From: DATJUF01 sp035524095
GTDB lineage: Bacteria > Desulfobacterota > Binatia > Binatales > Binataceae
Assembly: GCA_035524095.1 (NCBI GenBank)
Contig: DATKPK010000106.1
Span: forward strand, 1 to 25,171
Reading direction: 5' to 3'
Length of the DNA: 25,171 bases
Both the position numbers and the translations under genes were made by a program. This document shows, piece by piece, positions 8,491-15,410 of this stretch; position 1 is the first letter of the stretch, and each line of letters starts with the position of its first letter. The notes beneath the pieces are model-generated. The model made no database searches, was not told where the DNA came from, and worked only from the letters and a program-made list of their open reading frames with translations.

Positions 8491-8525
8491 GCAGAGTCTT
8501 GATGCAGACGCCTCGTAGACTCTGC
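8491..8525. repeat. Perfect 9-bp inverted repeat between MBL and MFS genes
   Basis: GCAGAGTCT (8491-8499) and AGACTCTGC (8517-8525) flank a 17-base loop. The repeat lies in the 182-base gap upstream of the MFS start and downstream of the MBL-fold stop. No T-run follows on either strand, so it could be a leader hairpin, an operator or a weak transcript end. Confidence 0.45.
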
Positions 8526-8630
8526 CTGATGCGCACGTTGCAGACTCCCTTGCTCGGCCACACTTCGTTCCGCCTATTGCGGCCTGCACGGCCTCCCGGG
8601 CTCGGCTTACCTCGGGTTAATTCCGTTTGA

Positions 8631-9596
8631 TTAGTTGCGTTGTGCGCGGCGAATCTGCGCCATCATGGCGAACAACTCGGGCAAGGGCGGTGAAGGCGCG
8701 GCGCCGCCGGAGAATTCGCGATAGAGCGTGGCGACATTGATGACAATGCGCTCGGCGTCGCCCCATGATGAATAGTCAGTGAGTGAGATATCCTGCGCGG
8801 CGTCATAGATTGAGAGGCCGGCGTCGTAACGCTTGCGCGCATCACGCTGAATATACTCGAAGTAGGATTTGACTGCAGCAACGCCTTCTTTATTGGTGAT
8901 CGGACCGTGGCCCGGAACGACGGTTTCGACGTCGATATCGAGCATCAACTGGCAAGCTTTGATCCAGTTCCCGATAGGACCGGCCCATATAATCGGATGA
9001 CCATCAATAAAGAGCATGTCACCGGTGAAGATCACACGGTCGTCGGGGACGTAGGCGAGGACGTCGCCGCGGGTATGGGCAGGACCGACTTCGATCAAGC
9101 GGACGGTCTTGTTGCCGACGCGGCGTTCGAGGACGCCGTCGAAGGTTAGGGTAGGCATCGCGACGTTGATGCCGTTGAAGTCGAAGGGAGCGAAGATCTC
9201 GGCAAAGAATTTACCGGTCTCGCCCATCGATGAGGCATTGGTTTTAAGAGCGGCAAGGCGGCTGGAACCACCGTCCTCACGCATCTCTTCAGCGCAGGCA
9301 TTGGAACTGATTATTTCGGCGCCCATGACGAGTTCGTTGCCGAAAATATGATCGCCATTGGAATGAGTATTGACGAGAGTGCGAATAGGATTGGTGGTGC
9401 GCGGCTCGGCGCGGCGCATCGTATCGAGCATCGCGCGCGTGAGGTTCAGATCAAACAGGGTATCGACCAATAGCGATTCGCCGCTGTCGCAGACCAATCC
9501 GGCGTTGCTCCAACCCCAGGAGCCGTCGGGCTGCAAATAGGCGTAGCATCCGTTGCCGAGATCGTGCAGGCCCTTGGTGTATTGCCATCGGCTCAT
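8631..9596 (-). CDS. Metallo-beta-lactamase-fold hydrolase with HxNxDH motif
   Basis: A 321-residue MBL-fold protein. The metal motif reads THSNGDH (His78, Asn80, Asp82, His83). The remaining ligand positions are present: His174 in GPAHTRGD, Asp193 in FTGDMLF and His230 in VPGHGP. In the usual HxHxDH motif residue 80 would be histidine, so one zinc-1 ligand is changed. Similar HxNGDH motifs occur in a known subset of the fold, so the protein is probably active but with altered metal occupancy. GGGAGGA lies well placed before the ATG at 9596. The C-terminal helical extension (about residues 245-321) resembles that of alkyl-sulfatase or quinoprotein-associated relatives. It is divergent from an SDR gene and upstream of an organic-acid transporter, which suggests small-molecule catabolism. 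Confidence 0.85.
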   Translation of the reverse strand: MSRWQYTKGLHDLGNGCYAYLQPDGSWGWSNAGLVCDSGESLLVDTLFDLNLTRAMLDTMRRAEPRTTNPIRTLVNTHSNGDHIFGNELVMGAEIISSNACAEEMREDGGSSRLAALKTNASSMGETGKFFAEIFAPFDFNGINVAMPTLTFDGVLERRVGNKTVRLIEVGPAHTRGDVLAYVPDDRVIFTGDMLFIDGHPIIWAGPIGNWIKACQLMLDIDVETVVPGHGPITNKEGVAAVKSYFEYIQRDARKRYDAGLSIYDAAQDISLTDYSSWGDAERIVINVATLYREFSGGAAPSPPLPELFAMMAQIRRAQRN

Positions 9597-9748
9597 GAGC
9601 GGCGTCCTCCCGCGAGATGGATAAGAGAAATCGACTCGCCGAGTATTAGCATCGTAAACGGCGGTAGCACCAGATCATAAAATTAAGAGTTCGTGCAATC
9701 TCAAGCCGGGTAGAGTAACTCTTGCGAAAAACTGAGGAGGAAGTTGCG

Positions 9749-10558
9749 ATGGGACGTCTTGATGGGAAGATCGCGCTGATTATGGGTGGTGGCGCGGATG
9801 GTCCGCCTAATCCGGGCGAGCCGCTGTCAATCGGTAATGGGCGGGCGACCGCGATTATGTGTGCGCGTGAGGGCGCGACGGTCATGGTTGCGGACTTGAA
9901 GCTGGAACTAGCAGAGCAGACGGCCACCGCGATTCGCTCGGAAGGGGGCAAGGCGGCGGCGATGGCGGCAGACGTCAGCAAGGAAGAGGATTGCCGCAAT
10001 TCGATCGCGGCGACGGTCAAGCGGTTCGGTGCGCTGAATCTGCTGGTGAACAACGTCGGAATTGCGATCGGCGGATCGCTGTTGAATACGAATATCGAGC
10101 AGTTTGATCGAATGTACCAGGTAAACTTGCGCAGTCATTTCCTGATGATGCGGTATGCGGTGCCTGAACTGCAGAAAGCTGGCGGCGGGGCAATCGTGAA
10201 TGTGTCGTCGCTGGCTGCGCTGATGGCGGGGAGCGGAATCGCGTACGAAGCGACCAAGGCCGCGTTGCTCGGGCTGTCGCGATCGGTGGCGGTCCGGTAT
10301 GCGCGTGATGGGATTCGAGTGAATACGATTTTGCCGGGGTTGATCAATTCGTCGATGGTGCGGAGGGAGATCGGTGATCGCGAAGCGCGTGTGGCGCCGC
10401 GGATTCCGCTCGGACGTCAAGGGACGCCCTGGGAGATCGCGAAGGCGATCGTGTTCTTATTATCTGATGATGCGTCGTATATCACGGCGACAGAGTTGCT
10501 CGTCGATGGCGGACTGCATTCGGGTGAAGGGATTCGGCGGCGTCCGGCGCAGAGTTGA
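9749..10558 (+). CDS. Short-chain dehydrogenase/reductase (SDR) with enlarged nucleotide loop
   Basis: A 269-residue classical SDR. The ATG at 9749 is chosen because AGGAGG sits at its ideal distance; the frame is open upstream to 9722. The fold markers are NNVG (101-104), catalytic Ser153 in NVSS, and Tyr166-x3-Lys170 in YEATK, followed by VNTILPG. The C-terminal FLLSDDASYITATELLVDGG is standard. The glycine-rich loop is unusual: between GGG and IGNGRA it carries about ten extra residues (ADGPPNPGEPLS), where most family members have a tight TGxxxGIG turn. It probably oxidises a hydroxyl group or reduces a ketone using NAD(P). It is divergent from the MBL-fold gene with a 152-base shared promoter region that contains AAGAGTT (9685-9691) and AACTCTT (9717-9723) as an inverted pair. 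Confidence 0.9.
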   Translation: MGRLDGKIALIMGGGADGPPNPGEPLSIGNGRATAIMCAREGATVMVADLKLELAEQTATAIRSEGGKAAAMAADVSKEEDCRNSIAATVKRFGALNLLVNNVGIAIGGSLLNTNIEQFDRMYQVNLRSHFLMMRYAVPELQKAGGGAIVNVSSLAALMAGSGIAYEATKAALLGLSRSVAVRYARDGIRVNTILPGLINSSMVRREIGDREARVAPRIPLGRQGTPWEIAKAIVFLLSDDASYITATELLVDGGLHSGEGIRRRPAQS

Positions 10559-10644
10559 AGGAACCTCCAACAGCGCTAACTGAAATGTTGGAAGCAACTT
10601 GGTAGAAAATCGACGCTCGCGAGAACAGAGAAGAAAAAATCGGG

Positions 10645-10736
10645 ATTCTTCGCGCGGTAGCTTCGGAGTTTGATGGCGCTTCGTTCGCAGACTCGGTGGC
10701 ACACGCCCTTGCAAGCAAGGGCTATCGCGCGAGAAT
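10645..10736. repeat. MITE/REP-like palindromic element between convergent genes
   Basis: Imperfect outer arms ATTCTTCGCGCG (10645-10656) and CGCGCGAGAAT (10726-10736) are inverted copies enclosing about 70 bases. A second perfect hairpin, GCCCTTGC-AA-GCAAGGGC (10705-10722), sits inside. The element lies between the convergent SDR and DsbD genes and could end both transcripts or be a small non-autonomous repeat. I see no second copy in this window. Confidence 0.4.
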
Positions 10737-10764
10737 GACAGAGCAAGTTGGATCTGAGTTGCGA

Positions 10765-12114
10765 TTAAGAGGGGGCGGAGGTGTGGAGATATTTTAGAAA
10801 GTCGGAGGGGCCGATGTAGCCGACGCGGCGCTCGCGAACTTGACCGGACGCATCGATGAACAGAGTCGTCGGCACGCCTTGGACATTGTAATGCTTGGTC
10901 AAAGCTTCGTTGGCGGGGTTGTCGGCGGTCAGATTCGCACGCATCAGGAGGAAGCCCTTGGCACCTTTGACCACGGCCGGATCAGTGAATGTGGTCTTTT
11001 CCATTTCGCGGCAGGGTATGCACCAATCGGCGCTGAAATCGAGCACGATGGGTTGGTGATCGTTGCGGGCGCTCGCGAGGACAGCGGAATTGTAGGGTAC
11101 GAATTTCAAGACGGGAGGGTTCAGGTTGAAGTGCAGAGCCATCCATAGAAATGAAACGGCGGCCGCAGTGCCAAGCATTACGCGCAGAATCATGAAGGGA
11201 CGCCAGTTGCGTCCGGCGGGCGAGATGAAGCCAAGAAAGATGCCGACGGCGGCGGCATAAAAGGGGAGCAGGCGAGTAATCAGGCGGTTGGGAACCAGCG
11301 GATCGAGGAAGTAGAGAGCGAGGCCGATCAGGATAAAGCCGAAGAGCTGCTCGACCCATGCGAGCCATGCGCCGGAACGCGGTAACTGGCGGATACTGCC
11401 GGCGGCGAGTGCAAGTGCGATATAGGGCAGGCCGAGGCCAATTGCGAGAGTGAAGAAGAGCGCGAAACCGAAGAGAGCGTTGCGGCTGCGCTCGACCATC
11501 AGCAGCAGGCCTAGGACGATCGGGCCAATACAGGGCGCGGCGACGACACCCATCCCGAGGCCCATCAGAATCGCGCCGAGATAGCCGGGACGGGCCGGAC
11601 CGGCTCGCCGCATCAGCCATTGGGGCGGCTGGAGTGAATAGAGGCCGAAGCTGGAGGCGGCGAGGAGCAGGAGCATCGCGGCAATCGTGATGAGTACGTA
11701 GGGGCTTTCGAGAGCCGCGCCGAAGAGGCCGCCTGAAAGTGCGACGGCCACACCGGCCGCGGAGAACATCACGGCAATACCGAGGACATAGAGGACGGCG
11801 AGGGTAACGACTTTGCGTGGTGCGGCGCTTTGATTGCCGAAATAGGCGATTGTCACGCCAATCAGAGGATAGACGCACGGCGTTAGGTTCAATGCGAGTC
11901 CGCCAAGCAGCACGACGAGGAAACCGAGGATATAGCCGTGATGGGCAAATACGCCGGCGATACCGGATTGATCGGCGGTAGCAGTAGCGTCGGCGGCGAA
12001 GGCGCAAGTTGAGGTCAGCGCCGAAACTACAAACAACGCGAGAGTCAGAACAGCGCCGAAGCAGGAACGCGGTGGCGTAGCGCTGATTGGCGGCGAATCG
12101 TTAGTGGATCGCAT
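10765..12114 (-). CDS. dsbD: DsbD-type thiol:disulfide interchange protein lacking the N-terminal alpha domain
   Basis: A 449-residue inner-membrane protein that carries reducing power from cytoplasmic thioredoxin to periplasmic thiol proteins. Residues 18-41 form a signal-like hydrophobic segment ending AFAAD. The membrane beta domain follows, with about eight spans and its redox pair Cys80 (NLTPCVYP) and Cys195 (VAAPCIGP). The C-terminal thioredoxin domain has WCIPCREME (Cys365 and Cys368) and a cis-proline in GVPTTLF. E. coli DsbD has about 565 residues because of an extra N-terminal immunoglobulin-like alpha domain, which is absent here; electrons must therefore go to a separate acceptor or directly to clients. 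The gene starts 33 bp after the RibBA-like stop on the same strand, so the two probably form an operon. No clear Shine-Dalgarno precedes this ATG, which hints at coupled translation. Confidence 0.9.
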   Translation of the reverse strand: MRSTNDSPPISATPPRSCFGAVLTLALFVVSALTSTCAFAADATATADQSGIAGVFAHHGYILGFLVVLLGGLALNLTPCVYPLIGVTIAYFGNQSAAPRKVVTLAVLYVLGIAVMFSAAGVAVALSGGLFGAALESPYVLITIAAMLLLLAASSFGLYSLQPPQWLMRRAGPARPGYLGAILMGLGMGVVAAPCIGPIVLGLLLMVERSRNALFGFALFFTLAIGLGLPYIALALAAGSIRQLPRSGAWLAWVEQLFGFILIGLALYFLDPLVPNRLITRLLPFYAAAVGIFLGFISPAGRNWRPFMILRVMLGTAAAVSFLWMALHFNLNPPVLKFVPYNSAVLASARNDHQPIVLDFSADWCIPCREMEKTTFTDPAVVKGAKGFLLMRANLTADNPANEALTKHYNVQGVPTTLFIDASGQVRERRVGYIGPSDFLKYLHTSAPS

Positions 12115-12147
12115 CGCGAGCGGGCGATGGTGGAACTTCGCGTTACC

Positions 12148-13326
12148 TCAGCCGTCGAGGGGCGCGCCGCCGTTGACGATGGAAAGCGGAGCACTCTCGA
12201 CGATCTCGAGACCATAGCCAGGGAGATTGGCGAGGCGCGGCGGCTTGTCGGTCAACAGGCGCATCCTGCGGACACCGACTTCGCGAAGAATTTGCGCACC
12301 GATTCCGTAATCACGGAAATCCGCCTCGGGCGCGTTGAAGCGGGTGCTGGCGCGGCGTGAGCGGCGGCCGGGGGTGTCAATGTCGCCAGCGATAGCGTCC
12401 GACTCGCGCTTCAGATAGAGAATCACGCCTTTGCCGGCCAGCGCGATTTGTTCCATCGCAGCGTGCAGGAGGCCGCGCGTGTTGCGGGCGGTGTAACCGA
12501 AGACGTCGCCGGGGAGATATTCGCGATGGGCGCGGACAAGAATCGGCTCCTCGGGCGTGATGTAGCCCATCGTCAGTACCAGATGTTCGCTTTGATCGAC
12601 GAGGTTGCGGAAGACGCTGGCGGTGAATTCGCCGAAAGCGGTCGGCAGGCGAGCCTCGGCGATACGCTGGACGAGGGTTTCAGTGCGCAGGCGATATTCA
12701 ATGATATCGGCGACCGTTACGATCTTGAGGCTGTGCTCGCGGCTGAATTCGACGAGATCGTCGCGGCGTGCCATGGTACCATCGTCCTTGAGAATTTCGC
12801 AGATGACGCTGGCGGGCTTGAGTCCGGCGAGGCGGGCGAGGTCGACGCCGCCCTCGGTCTGGCCGGTACGGACGAGCACGCCACCGTCGCGGGCGCGCAG
12901 CGGGTAAACATAGCCGGGCGTGATGAATTCGCGGGGACTGGCATCCTCGCGCACCGCCTGCAAAATCGTAATAGCGCGGTCATGGGCGGAAATGCCGGAA
13001 CCGGTAGCGCGGCGGGCCGTGATCGGCGTGGTGAAGGCGGTGCCGAGCGGAGCCTGATTATCGCCAACCATCATGCTGAGGCCGAGTTGATTGATGCGTT
13101 CAGCGGACATCGGGAGGCAGATGAGGCCGCGTCCATACTTGGCCATGAAGTTGATTGCGTCGGTGGTGACCTTTTCGGCGGCCATACAGAGGTCGCCCTC
13201 GTTCTCGCGATTTTCGTCATCCATGAGGATGACCATGCGGCCGCGGCGAGTCTCTTCGAGGGCCTCTTCGATGGAGATGAAGGGTGCGCGTGGGGTGCGG
13301 GGACGTGGAGCGATTTCACCGAACAT
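12148..13326 (-). CDS. RibBA-like protein with degenerate active sites in both domains
   Basis: 392 residues with the full RibBA layout: a RibB-like half (about 15-212; makes 3,4-dihydroxy-2-butanone 4-phosphate in riboflavin synthesis) and a RibA/GTP-cyclohydrolase-II-like half (about 220-385). The fold is clear (DDENRENEGD, RGLICLPMS, ICEILKDDGTMAR, DYGIGAQILREVGVRRMRLL), but key residues differ. RPGH is TPGY (Tyr139) and the metal-binding GHTEA is GQTEGG (Gln156). In the RibA half the zinc cysteines are gone (REYLPGDVFGYTARNTRG, with Tyr270), and the HRxEGRxIGL loop reads LKRESDAIAG. RibB fusions to a dead RibA domain (RibBX) are known in Proteobacteria; loss in the RibB half is the odd part. 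The start at 13326 follows AGAGGT. It may be a regulator, a scaffold or a new activity, so I give no gene symbol. Confidence 0.85.
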   Translation of the reverse strand: MFGEIAPRPRTPRAPFISIEEALEETRRGRMVILMDDENRENEGDLCMAAEKVTTDAINFMAKYGRGLICLPMSAERINQLGLSMMVGDNQAPLGTAFTTPITARRATGSGISAHDRAITILQAVREDASPREFITPGYVYPLRARDGGVLVRTGQTEGGVDLARLAGLKPASVICEILKDDGTMARRDDLVEFSREHSLKIVTVADIIEYRLRTETLVQRIAEARLPTAFGEFTASVFRNLVDQSEHLVLTMGYITPEEPILVRAHREYLPGDVFGYTARNTRGLLHAAMEQIALAGKGVILYLKRESDAIAGDIDTPGRRSRRASTRFNAPEADFRDYGIGAQILREVGVRRMRLLTDKPPRLANLPGYGLEIVESAPLSIVNGGAPLDG

Positions 13327-13415
13327 GGCTGACCTCTGGAGCGCCGCCGGGGGGAAGGCCATCAGGCGATCACGGGCCGATCGGCGCTGTAGGGGGAATT
13401 GTAGCGCAAGGGCTG

Positions 13416-13450
13416 GAGGGTCGTGAACCCCCGAAGAGTGGGGGCGACTC
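13416..13450. other. G/C-rich stem-loop in the divergent RibBA-like/selA spacer
   Basis: CCCCC (13428-13432) and GGGGG (13440-13444) close a seven-base loop. Flanking TCG (13421-13423) and CGA (13445-13447) can extend the stem past an unpaired TGAA. The element lies about 70 bases before the selA start and 90 bases before the RibBA-like start, in their shared leader. It does not match the FMN riboswitch core that I know. Confidence 0.35.
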
Positions 13451-13517
13451 AGGCCGGATGATGCCGACCGGTCAGCAGCAATGGCGCGTCCATGATAAGG
13501 TTCCCGCCAGGAACGCT

Positions 13518-14969
13518 ATGCAATCCGGGAAGCGAAAGGCGGGGGCGGCTCGGGCGGGCGAAAGCGGGGATAGGCCGCAAGCGCTAAGCGTGATCCCGCC
13601 GGTGGGCGAATGCCTTGCCGTGGCGGCGAATGAGCCGGCGTTCGCGAAGCTCAATCATAAATGGATGAGGACGCTGGTACGGCGCGCGGTCGATGACTTG
13701 CGGCGCGAAGTAATCGAGTGGAACGGCAATCGGAATCATTGGGCAACGCGAGACGAGGTGATTATAGAAGTCGTGCGGCGGGCGGCTGCGGCGGCGGTCG
13801 AGGACGAGCCGTCGTTGAGGCGGGTGGTCAATGCGACCGGCGTCGTGATTCATACGAATCTGGGACGGAGCCGGCTGGCCGAATCGGCGATCGCGGCGAT
13901 GGCTGAGGCCGCGCGATCGCCGGTAAATCTCGAATATGACCTGACGAGCGGTCAACGCGGTGAACGCGATAATCTCGTCGAAGAGCAGATCTGCGCGCTG
14001 ACCGGCGCCGAAGCGGCAACGGTCGTTAATAATAATGCCGCGGCGGTTTTGATTGTCCTGAATACGCTGGCGATGGGGCGCGAAGTAATCGTCTCACGCG
14101 GCGAACTGGTCGAGATCGGCGGTGCGTTCAGAATACCCGACGTGATGACGCGGAGCGGTGCGCGATTGCGTGAAGTTGGGACAACCAACCGCACTCATCC
14201 GGGGGATTACACGAGCGCGATCAATCCCGATACGGCGCTATTGATGAAGGTGCATCCGTCAAATTACCGGATAGTGGGATTTACTTCCGACGTAGGATTG
14301 GAAGAGCTGGCCGCGATCGGCAAAGCGCACGGCTTGCCGGTGATCGAGGATCTCGGCTCGGGCGCGCTGTTCGATCTGAGTGCCTACGGATTGCCGCGCG
14401 AGCCGATGGTCGCAGAGCGGATTGCGGCAGGTGCGGCGATCGTGACCTTTTCGGGTGACAAGCTGCTCGGTGGGCCGCAAGCGGGTTTGATCGCGGGGCG
14501 GCGCGATTTGATCGAGCTAATTCGGCGAAATCCGCTCCGCCGAGCCTTGCGCTGCGACAAGCTGACCCTCGCGGCGCTTGAAGCGACCCTGAGAGTCCAC
14601 CTGCGCAGTGATGATCTGGCCGAGGAATTGCCGACCCTGAGGATGCTAAGCCTGACGGTCGAAGAACTCAGCCGGAGAGCCGAGGGAGCGCGCGAGATTC
14701 TGGCGAGCCACTTGGGTCCAGCGTTTACGATTGAAGTTGTGATGTCAGAAGCTGAAATCGGATCGGGAGCATTGCCGGCCGTGCCGCTCGAATCGCGAGC
14801 GCTGCGCGTGACGAATCCGGTGATGGGTGCGGGCGCGATCGCGGCGATGCTGCGGCGGGCGCGGCCACCGGTAATCGGGCGAATTAAAGATGGCGCAGTC
14901 TATCTGGATATGCGCACGATAGAAGAGCCGGAACGGCTCGCGATCAAACTGCAGCAGCATCCGGCGTGA
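13518..14969 (+). CDS. selA: L-seryl-tRNA(Sec) selenium transferase (selenocysteine synthase)
   Basis: SelA converts seryl-tRNA(Sec) to selenocysteyl-tRNA(Sec) using selenophosphate and PLP in the cytoplasm. The 483-residue protein shows the family landmarks in order: VVNATGVVIHTNLGRSRL (104-121), NLEYDLTSGQRGERD (137-151), VVNNNAAAVLIVLN (169-182), VEIGGAFRIPDVM (198-210), EVGTTNRTH (219-227) and the PLP lysine in FSGDKLLGGPQAG (Lys315). The frame is open back to 13284, but that part overlaps the RibBA-like gene on the other strand. The ATG at 13518 follows AGGA at good spacing and gives a normal family length. selB, selD, tRNA-Sec and any selenoprotein lie outside the window, but an intact selA implies that the organism makes selenoproteins. 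Confidence 0.95.
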   Translation: MQSGKRKAGAARAGESGDRPQALSVIPPVGECLAVAANEPAFAKLNHKWMRTLVRRAVDDLRREVIEWNGNRNHWATRDEVIIEVVRRAAAAAVEDEPSLRRVVNATGVVIHTNLGRSRLAESAIAAMAEAARSPVNLEYDLTSGQRGERDNLVEEQICALTGAEAATVVNNNAAAVLIVLNTLAMGREVIVSRGELVEIGGAFRIPDVMTRSGARLREVGTTNRTHPGDYTSAINPDTALLMKVHPSNYRIVGFTSDVGLEELAAIGKAHGLPVIEDLGSGALFDLSAYGLPREPMVAERIAAGAAIVTFSGDKLLGGPQAGLIAGRRDLIELIRRNPLRRALRCDKLTLAALEATLRVHLRSDDLAEELPTLRMLSLTVEELSRRAEGAREILASHLGPAFTIEVVMSEAEIGSGALPAVPLESRALRVTNPVMGAGAIAAMLRRARPPVIGRIKDGAVYLDMRTIEEPERLAIKLQQHPA

Positions 14970-15058
14970 TTCCTGCTGGATCTATTGCGTCACTTGCGAA
15001 AAGCGCCAGACGGTGCGAAAGATGCGCTCAAGTCGCGGTGACCCGAACGGAGGATGTC

Positions 15059-15277
15059 ATGCCGGATAAGACCTACAAGATTGTCGAAGTGGTTGGCGTC
15101 TCGGATGAGGGGATCCAGGAGGCGGTGCGCAATGCGGTCGCGAAAGCCTCGCAGACCTTGCGCAATATCGATTGGTTCGAAGTGGCGAATATTCGCGGCG
15201 CGGTGCATAACGGCAAGCCCGAGTTTCAGGTTGAGGTGCGGATTGGCTTCCGGCTGGAAGGCAGTCCGGTGACCTGA
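15059..15277 (+). CDS. Dodecin (flavin-binding storage protein)
   Basis: A 72-residue protein of the dodecin family, which assembles as a hollow dodecamer that stores or buffers FMN, FAD or riboflavin. The order YKIVEVVGVSDEGIQEAV, ASQTLRNIDWFEV and EFQVEVRIGFRLE is diagnostic. Trp39 is the residue that stacks on the isoalloxazine ring in known dodecins. The ATG at 15059 is preceded by GGAGG seven bases upstream; the frame is open further back but without a ribosome site. It lies 89 bases after selA on the same strand and may be co-transcribed with it. Its proximity to a riboflavin-pathway homologue may reflect shared flavin physiology. A strong hairpin follows its stop. Confidence 0.92.
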   Translation: MPDKTYKIVEVVGVSDEGIQEAVRNAVAKASQTLRNIDWFEVANIRGAVHNGKPEFQVEVRIGFRLEGSPVT

Positions 15278-15284
15278 GCGGCGA

Positions 15285-15317
15285 TGCGGAGCCGCGAGAG
15301 TGGCGCGAGGCTCCGCA
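15285..15317 (+). terminator. Strong hairpin after dodecin (possible terminator without U-tract)
   Basis: TGCGGAGCC (15285-15293) and GGCTCCGCA (15309-15317) form a perfect 9-bp stem starting eight bases after the dodecin stop, and the inner GCG/CGC can extend it. No T-run follows, so it may be a factor-dependent end or mRNA-stabilising hairpin. Confidence 0.45.
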
Positions 15318-15410
15318 AGTAACGCTTGGAATCGCGCCAGGGTAATCGCAGATGTTGGTTTTAGCCGGTTACCGCGCCTATCATAATCGAGTGGAGGCGG
15401 GTGACCGGCG

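Noticed and set aside
10982..12007. 341-codon minus-strand open frame
   Set aside because: It is the second frame of dsbD. The product is almost only Arg/Pro/Leu/Ser, while the other frame shows all DsbD motifs.
12448..13332. 294-codon plus-strand open frame
   Set aside because: It is antisense to the RibBA-like gene, with shadow-type composition and no recognisable motif.
13327..13517. FMN riboswitch or tRNA-Sec in the RibBA-like/selA spacer
   Set aside because: I checked both strands for the FMN riboswitch core and the tRNA T-loop (GTTCGA) and found neither.
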